The notes: generated by a model not told the origin, from the sequence alone. Numbered from the stretch's first letter, positions 1-5,437 are shown. The stretch is 7,355 nucleotides of DNA from Rhodospirillales bacterium (GCA_015654725.1 JAATGI010000073.1:1-7355); one strand, 5' to 3'. Numbers and translations: made by a program.

Positions 1-1
1 C

Positions 2-415
2 CCGTTCCTGGCGGGCAAATACGCCCTGCCGCGGATAAGGGACGGCGGCAGCTCCGTCATCACCTCGAGCATCGTCGGCGTCAAGGGCGATGGCGGCGGC
101 AGCGTCGCCTACGTCACCGCCAAGCACGCGCAAGTCGGGCTGATGCGCAGCGTCTCCAAGAACGCCGCGCGCCGCAACATCCGCGTCAACACCCTCCATC
201 CCGGCCCGATCGACAACCAATTCCAGCTCAATATCGAGAAGGGCATCACCGCGATGGCCGGGATCGACGGCACCGAATTGCTCAACAACGCGATCCCGCT
301 GCGTCGCCACGCAATGCCCGAGGAAATCGCGCGCGCCGCTTTGTTCCTGGCGTCGGATCAGAGCAGCTTCACCACCGGCTCGATCCTGATGGCCGATGGC
401 GGCATGAGTTCGTGA
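2..415 (+). CDS. Short-chain dehydrogenase/reductase (SDR), 3' part only
   Basis: The reading frame is open from the left edge (first full codon at position 2) to TGA at 413-415, giving the last 137 residues of a classical SDR of about 250 residues. Such enzymes are soluble NAD(P)-dependent oxidoreductases acting on alcohols, ketones or sugars. Visible are the beta-4/catalytic-serine segment VITSSIVG (codons about 56-79), the catalytic YxxxK motif as YVTAK (Tyr codon 110-112, Lys codon 122-124), the beta-6 segment IRVNTLHPGPIDN, and the family's usual C-terminal ending with FLASDQSSFTTGSILMADGG. The N-terminal TGxxxGIG cofactor motif lies outside the window, so cofactor preference cannot be read, and substrate is unknown. 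An internal ATG at 143 lies downstream of the catalytic Tyr and cannot be the true start. The lipoprotein/methyltransferase gene begins 13 bases after the stop on the same strand, so the two are probably co-transcribed. Confidence 0.93.
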   Translation, partial: PFLAGKYALPRIRDGGSSVITSSIVGVKGDGGGSVAYVTAKHAQVGLMRSVSKNAARRNIRVNTLHPGPIDNQFQLNIEKGITAMAGIDGTELLNNAIPLRRHAMPEEIARAALFLASDQSSFTTGSILMADGGMSS

Positions 416-418
416 CCG

Positions 419-429
419 GGAGAAGAATG
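419..429 (+). promoter_or_regulatory. Ribosome binding site that supports a GTG start at 429
   Basis: GGAGAAG at 419-425 lies about 5 bases upstream of GTG at 429-431. The overlapping ATG at 427-429 is followed directly by TGA and so cannot start the gene. This makes GTG the only plausible start next to the Shine-Dalgarno sequence, and it gives a protein that begins with a proper lipoprotein signal peptide. Confidence 0.6.
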
Positions 430-1178
430 TGAACTCGATTTATCGGCGCGGGCTATTCGCGCTGGTGCCGGCGCTGGCGCTGCTGGCGACGGGATGCGCG
501 ATGGCGCCGCCGCCGCCCGATTACGCCGCCATCGTCGCGGCGCCCGACCGCAGCGACGCCGACAAGAAAAACGACGACCGGCGCGAGCCGGTGAAAATGC
601 TCGAATTCACCGGCGCGCGGCCCGGCATGAAGGTCTTGGATATGGGCGCCGGCGCGGGCTACAGCACGGAATTGCTGGCGCGCGCGGTGGCGCCCGACGG
701 CACGGTCTATGCGCAAAACGGGCAAGGCATGTATGCCCGGGTCAAGACGATGCTCGAGCCGCGCCTCAAGACGCCGGCGGCGAAGAACATCGTCAACGAT
801 CCGCGCCCCTATGACGACCCGTTGCCGCCCGGGGTCGCCAATCTCGATCTCGTCACCTTCTTCTATTTTTATCACGACACGACCTACATGCCGGTCGATC
901 GCGCCAAGATGGACAAGGCGCTGTTCGACGCGTTGAAGCCGGGCGGAACGTTCGTCATCGCGGATTATTCGGCGAAACCCGGCGCCGGCATCGGCGTGGG
1001 CAAGACCTTGCATCGCATCGATCAGGCCACCGAACGCGCCGAGATCGAGGCGGCGGGATTCCAATTCGTCGCCGAAGGCGATTTCCTGCGCAATCCCGAC
1101 GATCCGCGCACGGAGCCGATTTTCCACCCCAAGCAGCCGGTCGATATTTTCGTCATGAAATTCCGCAAGCCCGGCTGA
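429..1178 (+). CDS. Putative lipoprotein with class I SAM-methyltransferase domain (COG4798-like)
   Basis: The protein has 249 residues. Residues 1-23 form a lipoprotein signal: positively charged start (RR at 6-7), hydrophobic core, then a lipobox-like LATGC with Cys23 as the candidate lipidated residue; a proline-rich linker (PPPP at 27-30) follows. The rest is a Rossmann methyltransferase: motif I VLDMGAGAGYSTELL at about 69-83 (Asp71 and the GxGxG glycines), a strand with FFYFYHD at 144-150, the typical post-motif LKPGGTFVIADY at 169-180, and a C-terminal FVMKFRKP. These features match the predicted methyltransferase family COG4798 as I remember it. Methyl acceptor is unknown. The oddity is topology: a lipidated, exported protein would sit where SAM is not normally available, so the domain may be non-catalytic or use another ligand. 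It follows the SDR gene closely, and its stop lies 15 bases from the convergent DoxX gene, with no clear terminator between them. Confidence 0.85.
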   Translation: MNSIYRRGLFALVPALALLATGCAMAPPPPDYAAIVAAPDRSDADKKNDDRREPVKMLEFTGARPGMKVLDMGAGAGYSTELLARAVAPDGTVYAQNGQGMYARVKTMLEPRLKTPAAKNIVNDPRPYDDPLPPGVANLDLVTFFYFYHDTTYMPVDRAKMDKALFDALKPGGTFVIADYSAKPGAGIGVGKTLHRIDQATERAEIEAAGFQFVAEGDFLRNPDDPRTEPIFHPKQPVDIFVMKFRKPG

Positions 1179-1193
1179 GCGTGGGCCGAAAGA

Positions 1194-1595
1194 TCAGATC
1201 GTGCTCGTTTTTCGCGCCGCGTCAATGCTCCACGGTCCCGGCCCGGCGGCGGCGAGATAGAGAAAGATGAAACAGAACACAACGGCCGCTAATCCGTTAT
1301 TCAGGAGCGGGAAAAATCCCTGCGGCGCGTGGGCGATGAAATAGGCAAACGCCATCTCACCCGACAGGATGAAGGCGGCAAGGCGGCCCCACAGGCCGAA
1401 CAGAAGCAACAGCCCGAACGCGCCTTCGATGACGCCGGAGACTCCGGCCGGCCAATCGAAGGGACTCATGCCGCTCAAATGAGGGTCATACGGAAAGGCC
1501 AGGAATTTGGCCGACGGGAACTCCAAAAACACCAAAGCCACCGCGATCCGCATCACGCTCAACAATTGCGGCCGGTACGGCGCCAGAAAATCCAT
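1194..1595 (-). CDS. DoxX family membrane protein (copy A)
   Basis: The protein has 133 residues starting at MDFLAPYRPQ. I chose the ATG at 1595 because AGAAGGG (plus-strand 1602-1608) sits 6 bases upstream and because the paralogue next door begins with the same MDFL-PYRPQ sequence; an in-frame start at 1673 would only add a basic, non-homologous stretch. Four hydrophobic segments are visible at about residues 9-27, 49-68, 71-90 and 100-118, as in DoxX proteins, with conserved features PSAKFLAFP (27-35), GLW-RLAAFILSGEMA (67-82) and the terminal GPGPWSIDA. DoxX proteins are small inner-membrane proteins; some are linked to quinone-dependent thiosulfate oxidation or to oxidative-stress complexes with superoxide dismutase, but most, including this one, have no assigned substrate. 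It lies 176 bases downstream of copy B on the same strand. Confidence 0.9.
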   Translation of the reverse strand: MDFLAPYRPQLLSVMRIAVALVFLEFPSAKFLAFPYDPHLSGMSPFDWPAGVSGVIEGAFGLLLLFGLWGRLAAFILSGEMAFAYFIAHAPQGFFPLLNNGLAAVVFCFIFLYLAAAGPGPWSIDAARKTSTI

Positions 1596-1601
1596 GACGT
1601 T

Positions 1602-1637
1602 CCCTTCTTGAAGGTTCCCGCGCCGACGGCGCACGGG
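1602..1637 (-). other. Hairpins in the leader just upstream of DoxX copy A
   Basis: Two inverted repeats sit in the minus-strand leader. One pairs 1617-1624 with 1628-1637 (CCCGCGCC against GGCGC-CGGG, with a two-base bulge and a GAC loop). The other is CCTTC-TT-GAAGG at 1603-1614, which in the transcript reads CCTT-CAAG-AAGG and overlaps the Shine-Dalgarno sequence. The upstream one is followed on the plus strand by TTTTT, but no plus-strand gene ends here, so I do not call a terminator. They could weakly modulate translation of copy A; this is inference only. Confidence 0.35.
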
Positions 1638-1771
1638 TTTTTGAAGGGGACGACTCCTAGCACGGGCCTCCACATCGCGTGTTTTCGTTCGAACAATTCA
1701 GCCATGCGCCGCGGTGACGCGCCCGACGGAACGCCGAGCGCGCTCGACCGCGACGCTTAGGCCGGAATACG

Positions 1772-2182
1772 CTAAGCGGTTACCGTTTTCCGTCCCATCA
1801 TGGCGTCGACGCTCCACGGGCCGGGGCCGGCCGCGGCTAGATAAAGGAACGCGAAGCAATACATCACAGCACCCTCGCCCATATTCAGAATTGGCAGAAT
1901 GCCACCGTGTGAGATGTGGAAATAGAAATAGGCGACCGCCATCTCTCCCGACAGAATGAAGGCGGCGAGGCGGCTCCACAAGCCGACCAGCAGCAGCAAC
2001 CCAAAAACGGTCTCGATGATGCCCGAGATACCGATTGGCCAGGACAGCGGGTCCAGGTTGTCGAAGTAGGCGACATGCGGGAAAGCTAGAAATTTGGCCG
2101 AGGGGTGTTCAAGAAAAAACAGCGCTGACGCAATCCGCAGGATGCTCAGCAATTGCGGCCGATAGGGTGATAGAAAATCCAT
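1772..2182 (-). CDS. DoxX family membrane protein (copy B)
   Basis: The protein has 136 residues. The start ATG (complement of 2180-2182) is preceded by AGGGG (2190-2194) at 7 bases. Four hydrophobic segments lie at about 9-27, 49-68, 71-90 and 101-119, and the signature regions PSAKFLAFP, RLAAFILSGEMA and GPGPWSVDA are all present. My hand alignment with copy A gives about 90 identical positions out of 133, that is roughly two thirds, with a single-residue length difference before the fourth helix and divergence mainly in the loop at 36-47. This points to tandem duplication rather than two independent DoxX lineages. Copy B is the promoter-proximal gene of the pair, read from the shared gap with the LLM oxidoreductase gene, and copy A may be co-transcribed. 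Function is unassigned beyond the family's general association with membrane redox processes. Confidence 0.91.
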   Translation of the reverse strand: MDFLSPYRPQLLSILRIASALFFLEHPSAKFLAFPHVAYFDNLDPLSWPIGISGIIETVFGLLLLVGLWSRLAAFILSGEMAVAYFYFHISHGGILPILNMGEGAVMYCFAFLYLAAAGPGPWSVDAMMGRKTVTA

Positions 2183-2246
2183 GACGTTTCCCCTGTTTTA
2201 GGTTTGCCGCCCCCGTGGAGCGGATTCTTATTGAGCCTACTTTTTT

Positions 2247-2276
2247 AGCATAGGTGATTAAGGAACGCTCACACAA
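2247..2276 (-). promoter_or_regulatory. Candidate promoter for the DoxX pair
   Basis: Read on the minus strand, TTGTGT (complement of 2271-2276) and TATGCT (complement of 2247-2252) are separated by 18 bases. They match the sigma-70 -35 and -10 boxes at three and four of six positions respectively. A transcript would start near 2240 and give a leader of about 58 bases before the DoxX copy B start. The match is modest. Confidence 0.35.
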
Positions 2277-2350
2277 CTTCGTGTCGCCCGATGGCTCCGG
2301 CGGTTAAGAAATGCCCCGCCAGTCGATCCATGAACCGTGCGGATGGGCCG

Positions 2351-2455
2351 GTATCCACCGAGTTCGCGGTTGATACGTGGACCAGTAGCCCCCGGCTTTC
2401 GTCGGGGTGGGTAGTATAGACTTGGTGCCTTGGCGTCTTTGTGGTTCAAGGCTTT
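2351..2455. repeat. Probable dispersed intergenic repeat: two hairpins plus an 8-base-periodic tract
   Basis: Three structures lie in a row. First is a hairpin, GTATC-c-ACCG (2351-2360) pairing with CGGT-t-GATAC (2367-2376), with one mismatch and a six-base loop. Second is a hairpin, CCCCGGC (2390-2396) pairing with GTCGGGG (2401-2407) around TTTC, including one G-U pair. Third, 2421-2446 read on the minus strand is ACCA followed by CAAAGACG, CCAAGGCA and CCAAG, an 8-base near-repeat. That last sequence resembles the ACCACAAAG-type tract I recall as frequent in intergenic DNA of many bacterial genomes. Dispersal in this genome cannot be shown from one window. Confidence 0.45.
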
Positions 2456-2464
2456 TGTTTTTGC

Positions 2465-2471
2465 GGAAGGA
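2465..2471 (+). promoter_or_regulatory. Ribosome binding site fixing the LLM gene start at 2481
   Basis: GGAAGGA lies 9 bases before ATG at 2481. The frame stays open upstream to a TTG at 2430, but that start has no Shine-Dalgarno sequence, falls within the repeat-like tract, and would prepend residues foreign to the family, so 2481 is preferred. Confidence 0.7.
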
Positions 2472-2480
2472 CGTGCAGCG

Positions 2481-3680
2481 ATGAAAGTTTTTGTCTTCGA
2501 TCTGCTGCCTTATGGCGAGCATCTCGATCATCTGAAAGTCGGCACCGAGCTGCCGTTTCCGTTGACGAAGCGGCATTTCAAGCCGGCGGTCGCGGCGCGC
2601 ACTTATGCCGAGCATCTCGACGCCTGGGCGGAGCTGGACCGGCTCGGCTATGACGGCATCGGCTTCAACGAGCATCACACCTCGCCTTATGGGTTGATGA
2701 ACTCGCCCAATCTCCTCGCCGCCGCCGCGGCCCAGCGCACCAAACACATCAAGCTGCTGATTTACGGCAATCTGTTGCCGCTGCACGAGCCGCTGCGGCT
2801 CGCGGAAGAACTCGCCATGCTCGATTGCATGTCCGGGGGGCGGCTGATCTCGGGCTTCGCCCGCGGCATTCCCCGCGAGTACAACGTCTATGGCGTCGAT
2901 CAGCGCGAATCGCGCGCCCGTTTCGACGAGGCCTACGAGATCATCCTCAAGGCCTGGACCGAGGAAGCGTTTTCGTACCAGGGGAAATACTGGTCGTATA
3001 AGGACGTGGCGATCTGGCCGCGCCCGCTGCAACAGCCGCATCCGCCGATCTGGATTCCGATCACCACGAGCAAGGAATCGATCGATTTCGCGGCCAGGCA
3101 CAACGCGCCGATCACGCCGGGCCTCGGCGCGCGCGGCCTCGCCGAGGACATCGTGCGCTACTACGCCAAGGCGCTGTCGCGCCACGGCTTCGCGATCACG
3201 CCGCGACATCTCTCGATCGGCATCGGCGCCCATATCGCCGACAGCAAGGCGCAGGCCGTCAAGGAGGCCGGGCCGTATCACCTCTATTTCCACCGCACGC
3301 TATTCAGTCACGGCAACATCACCGAGACCGAGGTGGCGAAGCGCACCGGCTATGTCGGCGACGCCTCGATGGATTATATCCGGCCGGAAAATCTGCGGGT
3401 GGCGGCGCGGTCGCGCGAGGATTTTCGCAACATGACCATGGACGATGTCGCGCGCTTCGCCGAGGAGGCGCCCTGGGGGACAGCGGATGAGGTGCGCGAC
3501 CGCATCATCGCCGCCGCGGAGCAGGTCGGCGCCGAGACGGTGCTGGTCAGCATGAATCGCGGCGCCATGCCGCAGGACATGTTCTTGGAGCAAATCCGCC
3601 GCTTCGGGCGCGAGGTGCTGCCCGCGCTCCAGGCCCATAAGATCACGCGCGTTCCCGCGGCCGAAGGCGTGGAGGCGTAA
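2481..3680 (+). CDS. LLM class flavin-dependent oxidoreductase (luciferase-like monooxygenase)
   Basis: The protein has 399 residues and the bacterial-luciferase TIM-barrel pattern: an opening strand KVFVFDLLPYG; AEHLDAWAELDRLGYDGIGFNEHH (about 43-66), whose Glu-His-His near the end of the second strand is characteristic; a following LLIYGNLLPLHEPLRLAEELAMLD (92-115); SGGRLISGFARG (118-129), the strand and loop that usually contact the FMN phosphate; FDEAYEIILKAW (148-159); and IWPRPLQQPHPPIWIP (178-193), a family hallmark. The enzyme is expected to be cytoplasmic and to use reduced FMN or F420-like flavin with a partner reductase to oxygenate or oxidise an organic substrate; which one cannot be read. 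Length fits the family. The stop is 2 bases before the MmgE/PrpD gene, so the two form an operon and probably act on the same compound or pathway. Confidence 0.93.
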   Translation: MKVFVFDLLPYGEHLDHLKVGTELPFPLTKRHFKPAVAARTYAEHLDAWAELDRLGYDGIGFNEHHTSPYGLMNSPNLLAAAAAQRTKHIKLLIYGNLLPLHEPLRLAEELAMLDCMSGGRLISGFARGIPREYNVYGVDQRESRARFDEAYEIILKAWTEEAFSYQGKYWSYKDVAIWPRPLQQPHPPIWIPITTSKESIDFAARHNAPITPGLGARGLAEDIVRYYAKALSRHGFAITPRHLSIGIGAHIADSKAQAVKEAGPYHLYFHRTLFSHGNITETEVAKRTGYVGDASMDYIRPENLRVAARSREDFRNMTMDDVARFAEEAPWGTADEVRDRIIAAAEQVGAETVLVSMNRGAMPQDMFLEQIRRFGREVLPALQAHKITRVPAAEGVEA

Positions 3681-3682
3681 CG

Positions 3683-5053
3683 ATGCCCGACTCCAGCGAT
3701 ACGCGAGGAACCGCTTCCGTCACGCAACGGATCGCCGATCATGTTGCCGCGATCCGCTATGAGGATTTGCCGCCCGATGTGATCGAGCTGGCGCGGCAGA
3801 CCGTGCTCGATTGGCTCGGGGTGACGCTGGCCGGCAGCCGCGAGGATTTGGCGCGGATGCTGCGCGACGAAGCAGCGGAACAGGGCGGCCGGCCGGCCGC
3901 CACCATTATCGGCGCCGCGATCAAAACCGGGACGCAACAGGCGGCGCTGGTGAACGGCGCCACCTCCCACGCGCTCGATTACGACGACGCGCATTTCCTC
4001 GCCACCGTGCATTGCGGCGCGACGGTCGTTCCCGGCCTGCTGGCGCTGGCGGAAGAGCGCGGCGCCTCGGGCCGCGACTTCGTCGCGGCGCTTGCCGCCG
4101 GCTTCGAGGCCATCGGCGCCACGGCGGCCTTTGTCGGCGACAAGCATTATCGGCTCGGCTTCCATTCGACCGGCACCGTCGGCAGTTTCGGCGCGGCGGC
4201 GGCTTGCGCCAATCTGTTGCGGCTCGACGGCGCCGCGACCGCGACCGCGTTCGGCATCGCGGCGGCGCAGGCGGCCGGCATCCGCTCGATGTTCGGCACC
4301 ATGTCGAAGCCGCTGCAGGCCGGCAAGGCGGCGCAGAACGGGCTGATCGCGGCGGCGCTGGCGGCGCGCGGCTTCACCAGCAACGACCGCGCGCTCGAAA
4401 CCGAGCTCGGCTTCGCCGCGACGCACAGCCCGGATTTCGATCCGGCGCGCTTGATCGCCCCGCCGCCAAAGGGCTGGTATCTGCGTTATAATATTTTCAA
4501 ATTCCATGCCGCCTGTTTTCTGACCCACGCGCCGATCGAATGCGCGCTCGATTTGCGCGATCGCCAGGGCGTTGCGGCCGACGGGATCGCAAGTCTCCGG
4601 CTGCGTATCCGGACCGACGCGAAGGATGTCTGCGGCATCGAGGCGCCGCGCTCGGGGCTCGAGGCGAAATTCTCGCTGCGCCACTGCATCGCCTCGGTCT
4701 TCGCCGGGCTGGATACGGCGGCGCTCGAAACCTTCCGCGACGATCGCGTCGCCGATCCGGCGCTGGCGCGGTGGCGCGACAAGATAGCGATCGACTACCT
4801 TGCCGACATGCCGCGCGGCCGTGCCGAAATCGCAATCACGACCAAGGACGGGCGGCGCCTCACCGCGCAATTCGATTCGGGCAAACCGGTCGAGGATTTG
4901 GCCCAACAGGGCGACCGTTTGCGCAACAAATTCCGGCGCCTCGCCGAGCCGGTTTTGGGCGCGGGCCAAGCGGCCGAATTGGCCGCGCTCGCCATGACTG
5001 TCGAGACGCTGGGCTCGATGCGCTTGCTCGCCGAGCGCGGCGCGGCGCGATAA
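3683..5053 (+). CDS. MmgE/PrpD family protein (2-methylcitrate dehydratase-like)
   Basis: The protein has 456 residues, the usual length for this family. GGAGG (3671-3675) lies 7 bases before the ATG and inside the end of the upstream gene, which indicates translational coupling. Family features in order: an N-terminal helical domain with VLDWLGVTLAGS (41-52), NGATSHALDYDDAH (91-104) with the conserved Asp pair and His, HCGATVVPGLLALAE (110-124), GFHSTGTVGSFGAAAACANLL (159-179), SKPLQAGKAAQNG (208-220), and YNIFKFHAACFLTHAPIE (269-286), which corresponds to the segment that in relatives carries the K-x-cysteine/histidine active-site region. PrpD dehydrates 2-methylcitrate, but most MmgE/PrpD members outside prp operons have other or unknown dehydratase/isomerase substrates (cis-aconitate decarboxylase and iminodisuccinate epimerase are known relatives). 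There is no prpB or prpC here, and the neighbour is a flavin monooxygenase, so a methylcitrate role is unlikely. Confidence 0.93.
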   Translation: MPDSSDTRGTASVTQRIADHVAAIRYEDLPPDVIELARQTVLDWLGVTLAGSREDLARMLRDEAAEQGGRPAATIIGAAIKTGTQQAALVNGATSHALDYDDAHFLATVHCGATVVPGLLALAEERGASGRDFVAALAAGFEAIGATAAFVGDKHYRLGFHSTGTVGSFGAAAACANLLRLDGAATATAFGIAAAQAAGIRSMFGTMSKPLQAGKAAQNGLIAAALAARGFTSNDRALETELGFAATHSPDFDPARLIAPPPKGWYLRYNIFKFHAACFLTHAPIECALDLRDRQGVAADGIASLRLRIRTDAKDVCGIEAPRSGLEAKFSLRHCIASVFAGLDTAALETFRDDRVADPALARWRDKIAIDYLADMPRGRAEIAITTKDGRRLTAQFDSGKPVEDLAQQGDRLRNKFRRLAEPVLGAGQAAELAALAMTVETLGSMRLLAERGAAR

Positions 5054-5060
5054 CCGAGCG

Positions 5061-5090
5061 TCGCGCTTCGCCATGGCGAAGGCGAATTTT
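5061..5090 (+). terminator. Candidate rho-independent terminator of the LLM-PrpD operon
   Basis: Eight bases after the PrpD stop, the perfect palindrome CTTCGCCATGGCGAAG (5066-5081) is extended by TCGC (5061-5064) pairing with GCGA (5082-5085) across a one-base bulge. This gives about ten base pairs, and the next bases are ATTTT. The T tract is short, so efficiency is uncertain, but position and stem are right. Confidence 0.55.
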
Positions 5091-5104
5091 GGCGTTGCCG
5101 CTGC

Positions 5105-5215
5105 CGCTATATTTCAATAAATATACTGCTAACTCGTTTTCCGCTCAAAGCAGGCAAGCTTTACGGTCGAGTTCTATAATACATTATTTTCATGTTAAAA
5201 TTATTTTATTGACAT
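5105..5215. other. AT-rich island in the porin upstream region
   Basis: Base composition changes abruptly from GC-rich coding DNA to a tract dominated by A and T. It contains a perfect TATAAT at 5175-5180 with no good -35 at the standard distance, and the 8-mer ATTATTTT twice (5183-5190 and 5200-5207), directly ahead of the TTGACA box at 5209. That arrangement would suit an UP element for the RNA polymerase alpha subunit. No gene is visible in it. Confidence 0.5.
5108..5125. promoter_or_regulatory. Perfect 7-base inverted repeat, possible operator
   Basis: TATATTT (5108-5114) and AAATATA (5119-5125) are exact inverted copies separated by CAAT. The size and spacing fit a dimeric DNA-binding regulator. 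It lies about 100 bases upstream of the TTGACA promoter. No regulator gene is nearby and I do not recognise the motif as a named operator. Confidence 0.35.
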
Positions 5216-5236
5216 AAAAGTCTGCGTGAATAGGGT
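5209..5236 (+). promoter_or_regulatory. Candidate sigma-70 promoter upstream of the porin
   Basis: A perfect TTGACA (5209-5214) is followed after 16 bases by TAGGGT (5231-5236), which keeps the most conserved first, second and sixth -10 bases. AT-rich DNA lies immediately upstream. A transcript would start near 5243 and have a leader of about 195 bases before the porin start, containing the hairpin CGCCCG-TTTCG-CGGGCG at 5260-5276. Confidence 0.5.
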
Positions 5237-5259
5237 TTCTTCTGTGGCGGACGGAACCT

Positions 5260-5276
5260 CGCCCGTTTCGCGGGCG
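5260..5276 (+). other. GC-rich hairpin in the porin leader
   Basis: CGCCCG (5260-5265) pairs perfectly with CGGGCG (5271-5276) around TTTCG. No T run follows on either strand, so it is not a standard terminator. It could be a structural element in the long leader, or of no significance. Confidence 0.35.
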
Positions 5277-5311
5277 CGGCAAAAATATCACAGTGGGTAA
5301 GCGATGTTGGT

Positions 5312-5367
5312 CTGTCACATGGTTGTAATGGATTGCTCACGTAACTGAAACTTGGGCATCCTAAAGG
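5312..5367 (+). promoter_or_regulatory. Tandem Pho-box-like array with a candidate -10 box
   Basis: Four 7-base units repeat every 11 bases: CTGTCAC (5312-5318), TTGTAAT (5323-5329), TGCTCAC (5334-5340) and CTGAAAC (5345-5351). PhoB binds direct repeats of CTGTCAT/C at 11-base spacing. The units match at 7, 5, 4 and 5 of 7 positions by my count. Ten bases after the last unit lies TAAAGG (5362-5367), the distance at which the -10 box sits in the E. coli phoA promoter. The downstream gene is a phosphate-selective-type porin, which makes PhoB control plausible. The outer units are degenerate and the -10 is weak. Confidence 0.5.
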
Positions 5368-5437
5368 ATGGGGTAGGCTGCCGAGCGCACCGTTGAATAC
5401 AGCGGGAAAAGCCGGCCTAAATCGATTGGGGGTTCGA

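Larger units (their letters stand above)
2183..2480. other. Divergent intergenic region, about 300 bases, no gene
   Basis: This gap separates the leftward DoxX copy B from the rightward LLM oxidoreductase gene. The left half holds a candidate leftward promoter. The right half (about 2340-2455) holds two hairpins and a short periodic sequence that look like a dispersed repeat. Short frames here on both strands have no recognisable protein features, so I call no gene. I find no convincing -35/-10 pair for the rightward gene. Confidence 0.6.

Noticed and set aside
1687..1694. GTTCGAAC palindrome upstream of DoxX copy A as an operator
   Set aside because: Only eight bases, no second half-site and no recognisable promoter around it.
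1735..1746. CGAGCGCGCTCG palindrome between the two DoxX genes, as a terminator of copy B
   Set aside because: The stem is short and no T run follows on the minus strand; short CG palindromes are common in GC-rich DNA.
2258..2449. Small minus-strand frame (63 codons) in the DoxX/LLM gap
   Set aside because: It translates the hairpins and the periodic tract; no ribosome binding site or protein motif was seen, so it is most likely non-coding repeat DNA.
2430..2480. N-terminal extension of the LLM protein from TTG at 2430
   Set aside because: No Shine-Dalgarno sequence, overlap with the repeat-like tract, and family members begin near the strand that starts at 2481.
2304..3293. Minus-strand open frame (329 codons) opposite the LLM gene
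   Set aside because: It shadows a well-supported plus-strand gene and runs through the intergenic repeat; its composition is dominated by Arg and has no domain.
3374..5074. Long minus-strand open frame (566 codons) opposite the LLM and PrpD genes
   Set aside because: It is Arg/Ala/Gly-rich without a recognisable domain, and lies opposite two genes with clear family motifs and ribosome binding sites. Long antisense frames are expected in GC-rich DNA.
5175..5180. Perfect TATAAT as a promoter
   Set aside because: The sequence 16 to 18 bases upstream has no -35-like box, and AT-rich DNA yields such matches by chance; the TTGACA at 5209 is a better candidate.
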